Positions 13,168-26,858 of a stretch of DNA of 64,000 nucleotides are shown here, one piece after another. The DNA comes from Apus apus. Taxonomy: Eukaryota > Chordata > Aves > Apodiformes > Apodidae. How positions within the stretch are numbered: position 1 is the stretch's first letter; the number at the start of each line of letters is the position of its first letter. The position numbers and the translations under genes are program-made. Below the pieces are notes generated by a model. That model searched no databases, was not told the origin of the DNA, and worked only from the letters and a program-made list of their open reading frames with translations. The stretch spans positions 103,655,440 through 103,719,439 of the forward strand of contig NC_067284.1 of assembly GCF_020740795.1 (NCBI RefSeq), given 5' to 3'.

Positions 13168-15327
13168 CTAAAAATAAAGGAAAAAAAATTAACTTCTATT
13201 CTACAGTGCATGCAAGCTTACTTTCATGGTACTATTTCTGAAGACTATGTTAGCTGTTATTTTGGAAAGAAGTTACTTATTTGTATTCCATATGAGACAC
13301 TCTTTATATTTATACTCATAGTTCATGTCAGCTAGTTAAAAGTAACAAAGCAGTGCCCAGACACCTTGTGTGCTTTTTACTCCACCCTTCAACATCTGGG
13401 TGCTCTGACAGAAACCTAATAAAGGAGAAAAACAATCTTCCATCATCATGCAGTGTGTGTTTTAGCAGAGGTAGATATTTGCATTTGAGAAAGACATCAG
13501 CCATATGCTAAATCCACTACAAATTGGTTACAATAATTTTGAACAGCCTCATGCTGACTAGTAGTGCAGTACTGAAGGAGTAACTTGATGTTCCAGTTAA
13601 ACTATGACTGTTTCCAGTTGATCCAGTTGCCAACTCCAGAGCATAATATGTTGTAAATGCAGGTCTAGAATTCCAAAGCATTTCCTTCAATTACCCTGCT
13701 ATATCTTAGCACATATCTAAGAAGTATTAACAATGCAGAGAAAAAGTTCTCCAAAGCCACAGACAGCGATCTGCAGAACCACATTAAATATTATTTTTAA
13801 ATGTTTCAAAGCTTGAAAGCTATACATGACAGTGGCAGAAGAAATCTAAGGATCAACAGTAACCCGCCAACCGAAACTGAGCACGATCCAACAGTTACAA
13901 AGGACAGACTTATTTGCTATCTTCACAACTTTTTTATTCTGTTCCTTAACTTATGAAAATGGTCTGAAGTAAGAGTGTGGTCTTAGACATTTCTTATATA
14001 AAATCTGTCTTTCTACTTCTCACATAAAAACCACACAACGATAAGAACCAAGCTACCTACTCGCACCAAACTCATGCCCCTGGATTACCATGTAGTCCAG
14101 ACAAAGATCATAAACACACTGCCTCACCTATTCATACATGTATGGTCAAGGCACACTCAAGACATATGCACAGCACCAGTGAACTAGTTGCAAGGTGTGC
14201 ATTGTACTATAATTAGCACTTCTAAATGCCTCTCTACTTATTAAGAGAGATTTTTAATTCAAAAGCATGAATTACAGACAAATGAACATTTTGCCACAGG
14301 AATGAAAAAGTTGTGAACCATCCATCAAACTAAAGGCACTGCAGGTATTGCTGCAAGAGGCCCAAGTGACAGACACATGCCAGAGGAGCTACAATTTGCA
14401 GTTGCACGTGTCCTCTACAGGACTTCTCAGCTGTCCCCTGTCCTCTCCCACACCCAGACACACACGAATCCCACTGTACTGGGTAGAGGGACCTATTCCT
14501 GTGTAACCTTTTCTGGTGCTTTCAATGCAACACCGGTAGCAGAAAGCCAAGTAGTATCACCTGTTCACCTTTGGATTAATTGCTGCTTCAGTGAGTTACC
14601 CAAGGTCAACGGACCATGGAAGAGAATGAGAAAACTTACACTGACTAGTATGACATGAACATACAGAATTCTTTATGATTGCTACATTTTATATATGCCA
14701 CCACAACCAGATTCATTTTTATGCTAGTGACTGTATTATGCACCACCCAACTCATACCTGTGCCTGGCTGTCAGGTATCCAACACTAAGGGCAACTGGAA
14801 TATGTCAGGATGACCCACACATTTTAAATTTTTGAAACATTAAAGAATAAAATCACAGAATCATAGAATGGTTTGGGTTGGAAGGGACCTTAGAGATCAT
14901 CTAGTCCCAACACTCTAGATTATCTAGTCCACTTGACCAGGTCACTCAAAGCCCCATCCAACCTGGCCTTCAACACTGCCAGGAATGGGGCATCAACAAC
15001 CTCCATGAACAACCTGTTCCAGTGTCTCACCACCCTCACAATAAAGAATTTCCTTCTAATGTCTAACCTAAACCTCTTCCAGTTTAAAACCATCACCCCT
15101 TGTCCTGTTGCTACATGCCCTTAATGCCTGAAGTTATTAAAGAGTATTGCAGAACGGCCGCTGCCTCTTTTTAATTATGTATTTTAAATCTGTTTAATTT
15201 ACATAACCACGACCATGTTTGATAAAATGTTCGCTTACTCTTGCTATGATTAAAATTCCCACAAGCAGAATATTTGAAATAACCATGCAGGAGAAATTTT
15301 TGAAGATAAAGAGTAATTATAACTTAC
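13168..15327 (-). other. DTNB: DTNB intron between coding exons 2 and 3
   Basis: A 2.2-kb GT-AG intron, with GTAAGTT directly after exon 2 and TTTTTAG before exon 3. It contains one CR1 copy (14852-15120) and otherwise unique sequence. The plus-strand open frame at about 14377-14658 has no recognisable domain and I treat it as chance. Confidence 0.85.
14852..15120 (-). mobile_element. CR1 LINE 3' end, 5'-truncated
   Basis: The plus strand starts ATCACAGAATCATAGAATGG, then GGGTTGGAAGGGACCTT, and continues through CAACCTGGCCTTCAACACTG to CCTTGTCCTGTTGC. This is the reverse complement of a standard avian CR1 3' end with its terminal octamers. It is about 270 bp long and in sense orientation within a DTNB intron. 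Confidence 0.93.
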
Positions 15328-15408
15328 GATTACATCTCTTTTGTACAAACCGCAGTTTACAGGCTGTTCGATACGTTGAAAGTCTGATGACATCGAAATT
15401 CTGTGCTC
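15328..15408 (-). CDS. DTNB: Beta-dystrobrevin coding exon 2 (81 bp)
   Basis: Encodes residues 24-49 with split codons at both ends. The minus strand shows acceptor TTCATAG before GAGCACAG and donor GTAAGTT after TGTAATC. The translation [19 protein letters not shown] followed by FVQKRCN is the strongly conserved start of the dystrobrevin/dystrophin EF-hand region. AQNFDV at the front favours beta over alpha. The exon is 2 + 26 codons + 1 base; the split arginine (A|GA) and leucine (C|TT) codons join correctly to coding exons 1 and 3. It is intact. Confidence 0.95.
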
Positions 15409-16629
15409 CTATGAATAAAAAAAAGTTTGTGTTTTTCTTTCCTCTGTAACATTCAGCTTATCTGAGAGAATTACTTAAAAAATTGTATGAGTGTTTCTTC
15501 ACATACGTCATCTTTGTCATAGAAACATGACAAAGATTTTCCTCAGGTATCTCATGGTACAGTGGTTTTCAACAGTGCATTATAAAATGACCAGAGTTTG
15601 AGACTGGTATGAGTACCTTAAAGGGAAGCAAGAATTAAGTTGTGTGTGGGTAAGGAAGAGGACTGCACGCTTGTTGGAAGACATGTACACAGATGAGAAG
15701 AGACAAACAAAAGGAGGGCTGGTAGTCCTGCACTGCAGCCCCATCAAGAGCATGCACTTGGTCTCCCAAATAGATCCAAAACAGGTAAGAAGCAGAAGAA
15801 AAAGCACAAAAGTAAAAAAATCAACTTATCTTCACTAACACGTGCCCACTTCAAGATGTGCATTGTATCTTCAAACAATGCCACATCATGAAAGATCTGA
15901 ATGCTATTCTCTACCACCAGTCTGTACCACATCTGCCAGTTCCAGCAGTTCCTCTGAATATTATAAACTTGAGCAATTTCAGAAAGTTCTGTTAACCCTC
16001 TGCCAAACAGACCTGTGCACCTCCTAGACTGATAAATGATACAGGGATGATAAATGATACTGATTTAAAGTCCAATATTGACCATTTTAATTTAAAAGCA
16101 GCCAGCAAATCAAGTCTTGAACATCCCATTAATCATAAACCAAAATGCCTTTTAAACCACTCCCATTTCGACAGCACTGGTGGCTATATCCTATAATCAA
16201 TCTCAATCTAAGGTGCAGTCTGACACAACCCAGACACACGTGGGCACTGGCTTGGATGCACGTGGCTCCTGTGCCTCTTGTGTTCTCATGGGAGCACATA
16301 AAAGCAAGACCTGCTGCAGTCTTTCATAGTGCTCTCAAAAGTCACAGCCTAGATGAGTAGAGGATAACGCTGACCTACAGAATCCAGACTTGTCAAAGAT
16401 ACTTAAAGACAAAAAAACAAACCCTCCAGAAGAAGGCATCTGAGTGCTATATGGGGGTTCTTGCTCAAAGGTGACAAGTTACTTCCTTCCACATTCTGAA
16501 TTCAGAAATGAACTTGCAAATACCTCATTTGAATTACCTTTGTGTATGGACCCACTGACTCACAGTTGCAAACTTAGGAAAGAAATTATTCTTGTCTTTG
16601 AGATATTTCATTACAATTTTGCAAATACA

Positions 16630-16664
16630 ATGCCAAAGCAGCTGCACAGATGCCAAAGCAGCTG
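16630..16664. repeat. Short tandem duplication, 20-bp period
   Basis: The 15-mer ATGCCAAAGCAGCTG occurs at 16630 and again at 16650, separated by CACAG. It lies in non-coding intron sequence and looks like a simple slippage duplication. Confidence 0.85.
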
Positions 16665-17334
16665 TGTTCTCAGAGACCAATGTATTGTGTCTTGAAAGTG
16701 ACATAAAAGAATTATTTCTCTTCATCACCAACATGGAACATGAGATTCTCCTCAGATGAGTGAGGAGATGGGTTATTTCCCAAGCCAAAGCTCCCCACAA
16801 CAGCTCACCTAAGAGTGGCACTAGACTGGCCAACATCTGAGGAGCATTCTGCTTTTGAGGGTGTGGTGCAACAAACTGAAGTGGATTATCTCACAGGATC
16901 ATCTTTAGAAAACTAGTCTCTGATGTATTTCAGGAAAGTACTTGGCCAGGTAACGTATGCTGGAGTTTTCCGATCCAAGGCTGCAACAAAACAGCTCATT
17001 TTGTATTTACTGTGCAATATTCATTCCAAACTCTCAATTAGGGTGCACACTTCTACCTTCCAAACCACAAAACCACACCCCCACAGATGTGAGTCTTTCC
17101 AAAATACTTTGTCTATATAAAATATATTTATATAGATGTATATAAAATATATAGGTGTGTATATATTATGTCCTTTAAGAGCTACACGGAAAAAACAAAA
17201 GCAGAAAGTCATCCATTTTTGGTTCTTTTCCTCCTGTGTTGCACTACCACAAAAGCTTAAACAAGGTCATTCTTCTAAACTATCTGAAGATATTATGGAA
17301 TGTGTTTAACAAGACAATCTATATAGCTCCTAAC

Positions 17335-17830
17335 ACACTGTGTCCAGTTCTGGAGCCCCCAACACAAGAAGGACATGGAGCTGTTGGAACGAGTCCAGAG
17401 GAGGCCATGGAGATGATCTGCTCTGCTCTGGAGACAGGCTAAGAGAGTTGGGGCTGTTCAGCCCAGAGAAGAGAAGGCTCTGGGAAGACCTTAGAGCACC
17501 TTACAGTACCTGAAGGGGCTCCAGCAAAGCTGGGGAGGGACTTTTGACAAGGACAGGGAGTGAGAGGACATGGGGTAATGGAATAAAAGTGGAAGAGGAG
17601 AGACTGAGATTAGACGTTAGGAGGAAATTCTTTGCTGTGAGGGTGGTGAGACACTGGCCCAGGTTGCCCAGAGCAGCTGTGGCTGCAACATCCCTGGCAG
17701 TGTTGAAGGCCAGGCTGGATGGGGCTTGGAGCAAGCTGGTCTAGTGGGAGGTGTCCCTGCCAATGCAGGGTAGTTTGATCTAGATGATCATTAAGGTCCC
17801 TTCCAACCCAAATCATTCTATAATTCTATG
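17335..17830 (+). mobile_element. CR1 LINE 3' end, 5'-truncated
   Basis: Starts in the TGTCCAGTTCTGGAGCCCCC segment, runs through the AGGACATGGAGCTGTTGGA and GGCTGTTCAGCCCAGAGAAG blocks, and ends CATTCTATAATTCTATGA. It keeps the full 3' tail, is about 500 bp long and is antisense to DTNB. Sequence style matches the copy at 41183-41750. Confidence 0.95.
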
Positions 17831-17831
17831 A

Positions 17832-18190
17832 AATCACAGAATAGCTGAGGCTGGAAGTGAAGGCTGCAGATCATCGAAGTCCAACCTTCCTGCTCAAGCA
17901 GGGTCAGTTACAATCATTTGCCCAAGACTGTATTCAGTTGACTTCTGAATAACTGCAAGGAGGGAGACTCTACAACTTCATTCAGCAAAACTCTCCCAGT
18001 GCTCAGCCACCCTCACTGTGAAAATGTTTTTTCTCACATTCTGATGGAATTTGCTGTGCTTCATTTTGTGCCCAATGCCTTCTATCCTGCCACTGGGCTG
18101 AAAGAGTCTGGCTCCATCTTCTTCAAATGCTTCCATGAGATATACTCCATATTCAGAGAAATTAGAATAGCTTGTACAGACTTCTTGCCT
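17832..18190 (-). mobile_element. CR1 LINE 3' end, more diverged, abutting an opposite copy
   Basis: Immediately after the plus-oriented CR1 tail, the plus strand reads ATCACAGAATAGCTGAGGC, then GTCCAACCTTCCTGCTCAAGC and CTCAGCCACCCTCACTGTG, the reverse complement of a second CR1 family. The two elements are tail to tail with almost no sequence between. The far boundary is uncertain. Confidence 0.85.
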
Positions 18191-19742
18191 ATTGACAGCT
18201 CCCTAAGTACTACAAAACCAACACACACATCCGTGGGCAGCATGTCCAGCATGGATGAATGCCAAGGTCTACTATTCTTTCACGTGAGCAGTCATCTAAC
18301 CACTTCAGCAAATTTGTATGTTGACCAACAACAAATGGTGACTGAAAGCACAACTACTCTTGCATGAAGCTTGCCTAGAAAGGAAAACATTTATGCTCTC
18401 ACTTTTATAGTGAAATATTCCACCACAGGACAGGTGAAGCTTGAAGACTTCAAATTTCCCATAGTGATATTCTGAAGAGTCCTACAGAGAAAAGCAGTTC
18501 AAAATGTCTGCACACCAGCACTTTCATTGATTAGAAACAGCAAGAACCACAGTCGCAAAAAGAGAGACCATGTATAAAGATAATCAGAAGAATTAAAAAT
18601 ATTTTTAACAATTTAGCCAAAGCTAAAGACTAGCAAGGCAATTTCTGTAGTAAGTGATCACCAGACAGCTACAACACTTTGAAGTGATGACACAAATGTA
18701 ATATTCTGATGCACCAGTCAAAGAATTTCTAGTGGAGAAGTATTCTTGTAATTTTAAAAGGCTGTAATAAGATGTCATCCAGAGTATCACACACAATTCA
18801 GTCACCTTTGCTCAAGTAAACCTGAACCAAGGCAGAGAATAACAGCAAAGGAGGTGTACAGCAGGGAGACTACAGGCCTTAGTTTGTGTCATACATTTAA
18901 CAAGCCAAAAAAGGGCATGACTATAAACTCAAACACAAAGGAAGGCAGAAGGGTGTGGAGAAAATAGCATCCAAAACAGGCCTCAGATGAGAGGAAGCAG
19001 ATGTGAGTTAGCCAGGAATGAAACTGCTCCTGAAATTGTAAGACTCTTATAGCACAGTAAGAATGTTACTCTGGAATTCTTTCAACAAAACAGCATTAAT
19101 ATACTTTTGTGGTAAGACAGACCTACACCAGCCTATATTACAGGAATTATAATACACGCCTGCCTAACCTATGAGTTTTGCTCAGACCTGTGTTCCCATA
19201 GGGATGTGAAGTAACATGACATCGTGCAAACATACAATCTTTTACTTCTAAATGCACATATCTTTTTAAAAGGCTACGTCTCATTCCTTTACATTATGTT
19301 ATCTCTGGACAGGCATTTGATTTCCAGTAACAATTACAGCCTCTCTTTCAGAGAATGGTCCTGTACAAAAAACAATCCCACAAACTTTTTTTTCCTAGAT
19401 CACTCTAGCATTGTGGTGCAATATTATCTATTTTTAAGGTAAAAGGTGATCTGTCTGCTGTCATTTATTTTAATAGTCTTCCACTGACTTCAGATATTGT
19501 CATATATGAGAAATATTAATGTTCCTCAAAAAAGGATCTTCACAAAACCTAGAATTGAATGACTTTTTAGGCATTTGTGTCCCATCTCTTGCATTTTCCT
19601 CCTGACCGGCACCCAGGATGCTTTTCACTAAACAAGACAATGGATTTGTGGAAACAAGATGTAAATGTTCTGGTAAAACTATCACAATTATGCTCTCAGT
19701 AAAGAATAAGTATGACATTATGTCTTCACATTTTTTACTTAC

Positions 19743-19810
19743 TCAATTCCATGAACAGCTGTCTCTTCTCTGCCATTGTCCTCCTCCTCTTCCCACTCTC
19801 CTCAATCATT
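19743..19810 (-). CDS. DTNB: Beta-dystrobrevin coding exon 1, with start codon
   Basis: The exon begins at 19810, one base before the ATG at 19809, just after a strong acceptor (minus strand TTTTTGTCTTCAG). It encodes the first 22 residues, beginning MIEESGKRRRTMAEKRQ, and one base of codon 23. The donor is GAGTAAGT-like, cut after TTGA. Start choice: this methionine matches the conserved dystrobrevin N-terminus. The 5'UTR must lie in one or more upstream exons, because the acceptor sits directly at the ATG; the CpG island at 37-38 kb is the natural site. Compared with the human sequence as I remember it, the basic run and the residue before the split arginine differ slightly. Confidence 0.93.
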
Positions 19811-22800
19811 CTGAAGACAAAAATGGCAAACACTGTTTGTGCTAGAATTTCTGTTACAAGAGCAAGGTATGTGAACAACATCATTCACCCCTCAACTTAA
19901 ACAGTTTGATGGTATTGGGTAAATGAAAATACCAATAGAAAGACAGACTCCTCCGTAGTAATTGTATCCCATAGTAGAGACACATGCTTTAGATTTCTTA
20001 ATACCTTTTAAAGCGGCGTGCAGAAAAGGAAACATTAATTTTAACATTTTAGCTGCTAATCTAAAGTTTGCAAAACTCAGAGCTGAATACAAATATATAT
20101 ATATATAGCAATATCACATAGAAAATTCTTTCCTGTTCAAAGATACTTTGTTTGGAAAACACAAAGCAAGCACAAGCTCTCCATGAACAATTGAGCCAAT
20201 GAAACGCAGAGTCCTACAGATTTACATTTCAGAAACTTCAGTGTTCCAAAGGAAAAAGTATTCCATTCCTTTCCCTGGCTCACAGATATTGGTAACACTC
20301 CTCTTCCCTGCCAAGGGTTTTTGTGGGGATGTTGGTTTTGGGGGTGGGAGATTGTGTTGCCTTTAAACAAAATTTTATAAGGATTCATTTAACTTTGAAA
20401 CCTGATGCCTGAGCTCAAATCATATTTGTCAGGGAAGTAAAGATCTTAAACATAATTAAAGTGGAAAGAAAAAAAAAAATTTGTTCAGTCACACAGGCCT
20501 CTTTTTCTTAGGAAAACAGAATAAAGCAGAGACAGCAACACTATGGAACTTATACCTCAAGGTAAAAGGACACAGGGACAATTTAGTATCTCTTACAGCT
20601 TACTTCACTGTGTAGTACTAGAAGACAGATCCTAAATTTCAGTCAAGTCTAGTGAAAAAAAGGCAACTTAATTCAGTATCAGAGTAAAATTTCACTTAAA
20701 ATTACTACATTATTCTTCTTTCATTACCAGATTCACCAACTCATTAAATATGCTTTTTACAAAAAATAAAAATTTTTAAAAAATATGAAAAACACCACAC
20801 AATTATTCTACAATTACACCAGAGTCTAGCTCTAAGGAAGTTGGTCAGCTCACCCTCATGCAACACGGGAGGACAGATTTTATCAGGCTTAAATGCCAAC
20901 CAAGGAAAAGAAAGTCATGCCTTAGCACTTAATATACTCTCTCCAATTAACAGCTTCCCTTGGCAGTTGTCCATTGCCTGTTCATTATTCTCGGAAAACC
21001 TCACAACAAATATTCATCTTGAAAGTCACCAGTGCCTTTTTTCTTACCTGTTCATAAAAGGAAAAGAAGTGTATGGTGGAATAAAGTAATCTGCAAATAT
21101 ATTTTATTTCCCTTTTTTTTTTCCCTACTTTAGAAAACCATAGACTCAGAACCAGCATACGTCTGCATTTTTATTTTTTTAAAGGAAAAAACCTCAGTGG
21201 CATTTCTGCAGATGTGTTAAAGTTTCTTTTTTTCAGCTTTCTAAAACAATTTATTATGTTAAATGAACATATGCAAAAGGAGTGTCTTATCTTCTCAACC
21301 AAGGTTGTTCATACTGCATTATCTTGAGCTGTACTTCACTGCAGACTGAAGCAGGTGTTCAAAGGACTGGGCACTGGGAAACTGCCCAGGTGATTAATTT
21401 GGTTCACCCACAAGTTCCAGCTATCCTCATACACTGCCTTAAGCTCAAGAGTTTTTGGAACTATTATTCCTTTTATTTCTTCATCACATAAACCACATGT
21501 CATCTTGAAGAATGCCAGTTCTTGTACCAGTCATTAGCTGTATTTCTAGTGCTAGTGCCTCTGTAAATTCCACAACAGATGGACTCCACAGAGTAGATTA
21601 GTTATTTATCTTCAAAATTGTTTTTAGTGGAGATTATTTTATCAAGATGTAAGGGACAATACCATTTGAATCGTCTGCAACACCAAAAAAATAATCATGG
21701 TAATGTCAGCTCTTCTGGTCCTTGGGCTTCGGGTGCAGGTGTCCCTCATTTCACCTTCCTTCCCTCTCCTTCCAAGCCAATCAATCAGTTTTGCTTCTGT
21801 TTGGTAACATGTACATTTAAAGTCATTATATTACCATGACATCGATCCCTACAGACATTTTATTGCTTTGCAGGTGTCAACATTTGGGTTTTTTAAGAAG
21901 TCATTCAAGCTGCATGGACCACAGTCATAGAACACTATCATAAATAATTCACAGCTAAATAGGCTAGATTGACCAAGAGACAAACTTCTAAAATGTTAAA
22001 AGAGCAGGCATTACACTTCATGCTCTCTGCAAAGCAAATAAGCCAATTATTTGTTCAGCAATGTCCTTGAAATGAGCTCTGAATGAGGAAACTAGTCTCT
22101 CCATGATTACGAAGTGCTGCAGAGACACATCAAAAAAGCCTGATTAACCCACAGCTCAGAAATTAGCTGGTACAGATTTTTCAGCTATGGTCTCTGGAAA
22201 ATCACATCCTAAGGAATGTTGTCTCAGGAACCCCTCCAAGTCTCTTGCTTTTCTTAAGAAGAAAAGATTTGACATTTTCATTAAGTGAACATCTCAACAA
22301 TCCCATACCTGTTCACTAAAAAAAAATAATAAATGTTATTATTTAGATTCATAGTTCTCCCTGCAGACTCTTTCCTGCTATTATTGGTGAGAGGTAAACT
22401 TCTAGGAAATGGTATTTCTGGGTCAGGGAGTCACACATTCTAAAAGTAGACAGAATGGAAAGAGAAGGGACAAACTGGCAGGTACTTGGAAAACTTGTGG
22501 AAGTTTCATTAGTCATATAAGATCTATTACAATAATCGACAAATCGATTTTTAAAGCCTGAACAGTACAGAAGGATCCCTTACTGATAAAGCTGGGAAGA
22601 AGAAACATGGAACATCTGTATCCACCTTTGCACTTTCAACCTATCTCAGGTTCAAAGCCAGAATTAACTAAATCCAGAACAACTGTAATTATGCTTAGGA
22701 TGCAAATTACAGTGCTCAACAGCAGAAAATAAGGAATGGAAACTGCAGTTTGCTCTGCACTGTTTTTTTGTTTGAATGGTTTTGTTTGCTTTGTTTGTTT

Positions 22801-25334
22801 TTTTAGGGGATTTTTTTGTCTGGTTGTGGATTGTTGTTTTTTTTGGCGTTTTTTACATTTGTGGCACAGTCCATAACAAAAGTTGAGAAACATGCCTGGC
22901 TTGAAATGACAAGGCAAGAAAAAATTCTCAAGATGGATTTTCACCTTACAATGGGTGTATGTGGAGAAAAATCTAACACACAAATAAATTAACCTACCAA
23001 CAGGGGACAATGCGAATGCACTGGGGTCTTTCCAGTACCACAGTGCATGTTTAAACAGGTACTTATGAGGGGTTCTTTCCATCCACTTTTGTCCTTCACA
23101 TTTTACGATGATCTGCTTCTAAATGCTTGGTATCTATTTCATCATTCTTCAAAGCCCTGACAGATGGGAAATGCTTGGGATAAGTGGAATGAATTACTGT
23201 GGAGCACTGTACTGCATTTTTATGCTCTTTCTTCAGCATATGCTACCATTTCAGTACATGCCAGCTATATAGCATAAACTGTATGATGACTCTATGCTGA
23301 AGAAGTCCCAAGTCTTTGCCTAGAGTAACCAGGCAATATATTGCCACAAAAACAATGGCAGCAACATACACCTAAAACTGTCAGTCCTTCACACTGACCA
23401 TAGAAGAAAGTTTTTACACATTCACAAAACTTCAGCTTTAGACCTGAAGATTTCCGTAACAGTAACTCAGATCAAGTTTGTTAAACTTGAGTCATAAAAG
23501 GAACTCAGAAGAAGAATCATGCTTGCTCATACTTAAAAGCCTTAGTTATTTAATTGCAAAGTTCTACAAAGAGAATAACAGCATGGTGATGAGCCAAAAC
23601 CAGCTTGCCAGTGCAGTATCATGTCCCTAAAACGAACAAAAAAAAAAAGATGTGCAGAGAAGAATAAAAGGACAGGGCAAAGCATACAGTGAAACTTACC
23701 AAGAACTTCCTTTCATATTTCAAAAGTTTGGAATGTTAAGACTTTCTCAGTAGTAACCATAAACAGGTTTTCCCTCCCCACAAGCCTGTGCGTTCCCCTT
23801 TACTGTCCATAAACTTTTGACGTTCCCTACACTGCAAGAATTCCCAAACATGAAACCCACAGACCAACAAATTCCCTCCCTTGATTTTCTGCACTTCCCT
23901 CCTCCTATCTCACCCACAAGCCTCTGAGTTCTATCAAGAGATACAGAACACTCAACCATTATCCACCTTGTCCACAATTTTCTAGATCTCCAACAAATCT
24001 CCTCCCCAGCTGCTTTGCTTCCACACTGAAGGATCTCAGCTTGTTTTGTCATTCCTTGTCCTGAAAGCACTTTGTGCGGAGTCCAAACCAAAACACATAC
24101 CAGGAAAGCTGAAAAGCTGAGGAAAGGCCAAACCAAAAGTGGTGACTAAAACAATTAACATGCATGCAACTAGGAAAAGCCTAGGAAAAGCACAACAGGC
24201 TGAAGAAGGTGAGTAGATGAGCAGGGATCACTGCTTTGCATAGGAATGACTGGAACGGCCATGAGCAGCAACAGAGAACTCACCAAACGTTATTTGATTT
24301 GGACAAAATGAAAGACGAGAGGAAAGGATCAAAATCACTACAGACAGCAAAAAAAACAGCTTTCCACAATGAAGTAACTTTCCTGTAGCTTTCAGTACAT
24401 GTAGCTGCATGCTACTTGACAATGCAAATGCCTACAAACATTAGAACTGGCAGATGAAGAATCCATGCAGGAATCAATACTGACTCAGAAGATGAAATTA
24501 GGAGTAAGCTTTGATATAGAATTACCCTAAAAGTATTCATCAGACTTTTGTAACAAACAGCAGTAAACACTATATTAGTGCACGTATTTGAAGGGGAATG
24601 GTTCAGTCTGAAAGAGAAATGTTAAATCCTAACTTCATTGTTTCTTTAGGCATGGTCTTGAATTGCATGCATAAATACCAAAATTCCAGACAGCTTTCTG
24701 TGGTTTTGGCCTTGGTACAAAATGCCCGACCTCCATCCAATCTGAGGCTTACTAAACCTAGACTGTACAACTGTTTTCTATAGACTAAGCCTAATGATTT
24801 CTTATTTCTTCCCCTATGCTTCCTGCCATCTACCCTTTGAGTGCCTCAAAGATAAAGTTTACCAAAAGAGTCTACACATTAAGATACCAAGACTTGGGAT
24901 TAGCAATGTTTAATTAAAGTATTTGCTTTCTTCCTTCCCCCACTGAACCTCAGAATAATTACACAGAAAAGTGAGGTTCCCCAGAAGGTCCTTGCAGCAG
25001 AAAAAGTCTCAGTTGGCAACAGCAACACTTCAGCTTCTTGAAAGCCAAGCACTTTGAGTGTCAGACAATGCTTCTTGCCATTTGTAAAAAGCTGGAAATC
25101 AAACCCCTCTGAATTTCACAGAAAGCTTTAAAAACATTTCTAATTAGATTCAGAAATATTATGCTTTAATTGTTCTGAAAAGGCTGGATTTTGCTTTAAA
25201 GGCCAGGATTAAAACTGTCGTACTGACTCCTGTCTTCTCTGTGGTTCTTGGGTGAGATTGAGAAACCTGTGTAATTCCTTCTTCTCTTGGAAATTTGCAG
25301 GGGTCCGTTTTTTGTTTGTTTATTCTAAATAGAA

Positions 25335-26050
25335 ACATAAGAATGAACATACTGTGTCAGACCAAAAGTATGGTTCCTCATCATCTTTCTACGTCTTTCA
25401 GACTCATTACTGAATAGTTCCACTTCATGCTTTCTCCTGCCTCCACACATTTCTGCATTGGACAAGACACAAACAATCCTCAGACATCATCTCTTTTCTA
25501 AGCTGAAGAATCTGGAGATTAGCTGTTTCTTGCACAGAAAACACTCAGAGTGATTCACAGATTGATCTTGATCATCTTCTACCATCCCTTTTCTTGTTCC
25601 ATTATCTGCTTCCAGAGATGAAGGAGAAACAGAACAAAGTATTCAAAATGTAGACACCACCACTACTTTATACAGCAGCAATAGTCACATTCTGTTCTTT
25701 TTAAAAAAAATCCTTAATGTTCTTAATAGAACATTATTAATAACTTTCAATCTTTGATCTGAAGCTTTCACAGAACTACACTAAAGCATTGGGATACTAT
25801 TCCCGAGGGGCAGTTCAGAGCCTAGGACAAACAAACCTAGGACTGCCTGTTCATGCTCTCCTCTCTCTCATCTCTTTATTTGCATAACTTTACATGCCTC
25901 TACACTGGACAATAAAAGATGAAACTCAATTGCTAACCGAGTCCATCTGAACTTCTTAAGCAGACAAGCCAATTCTCAAGATAATTCCCTTGAGCAGACA
26001 CCTCACTGTTCACCCTCTGGTCACTTACCATCGTGATCATACACTGTTGT
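25335..26050 (-). mobile_element. Ancient CR1-like LINE remnant
   Basis: Landmarks on the plus strand are CATACTGTGTCAGACCAAA near 25350, a GTATTCAAAATGTAGAC block near 25638, a TACTTTATACAGCAGCAATA block near 25663, and ATTTGCATAACTTTACATGC near 25877. These follow the order of old amniote CR1 elements in reverse orientation. Divergence is high and the ends are approximate. Confidence 0.55.
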
Positions 26051-26858
26051 GACGGTGACAGAGTTAACCTGGGGATGGTGAGACTACAAGGAATTGTGCT
26101 CAGACTCCTCAGCTATATTTGTCTGCTGCCCCAAAATGTAACCTTCATCTTTGAGTAGAATTATATGTTTTTCTTAGCTCCACCCTATACTGAAGCATTC
26201 TTAACAGTAAGATGTTAGTCTGTTTTATTTCTGCTTCCCCTTTTCCCACTCTAGTGTTTTCCAAATTAGAAATCTATATTGTGTGATATAAACCAAATCT
26301 ATTTTCTCTTTTGCAGCTAAAAAAAAGCACTGAAGTTATGGTCCAATACCATACAACCAAATTGAAAGAAACATCAGGTCTACAGACTGCTTCAAGTGCT
26401 AAGTGAGACTAGCAGAGTTTCAAAATGTATAGAATTGGTGCACACATAAATAACTGAAGAACAACACTGGAATTAAATTTATTTAGCTTTAATAACGCTC
26501 AATTTGACCAAAGGCTGAAATTTCCAGTGCTTAAAGAAATATCCCTGGACACAAACCATCTGTACTGCCACCAATCTTTAGCAGAGGGGAAAAATCTAAA
26601 ATGTGGCCAAGATGTGAATTTCACACACCGAAGTGTTTCATGATGAACATCCTATTTCCCTGCTCTACCAAAAGCAGCAGCAGCAAAGAACTTACTCTGC
26701 TTCTAGTCATGGTGGTGTGACTGTTGGTCTACATGGTCTGTTCCAGATGATTTCCACAGGTATGTCTTCCTCACAAAGCTTTTTTGTAACCTTTAGCAAT
26801 CGGGAGAGGACACTTGCGTTATGACAGCTCTTGCTTCATGTAAGCAAAAGGACTAATA

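Larger units (their letters stand above)
15409..19742 (-). other. DTNB: DTNB intron between coding exons 1 and 2
   Basis: A 4.3-kb GT-AG intron, with GTAAGT after coding exon 1 and TTCATAG before coding exon 2. It carries two adjacent CR1 copies of opposite orientation (about 17335-17830 and 17832-18190), a 20-bp-period duplication at 16630-16664, and an AT-rich tract near 17110-17170. No other exon was recognised. Confidence 0.8.

Noticed and set aside
22636..23082. Minus-strand open frame of 148 codons
   Set aside because: Its lysine/glutamine-rich part comes from a T-rich low-complexity stretch. There is no domain, no splice context and no match to either gene.
23747..24136. Minus-strand open frame of 129 codons with a hydrophobic start
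   Set aside because: The first 25 residues resemble a signal peptide, but the rest shows no recognisable family or cysteine pattern. It lies inside the DTNB intron and has no other support.
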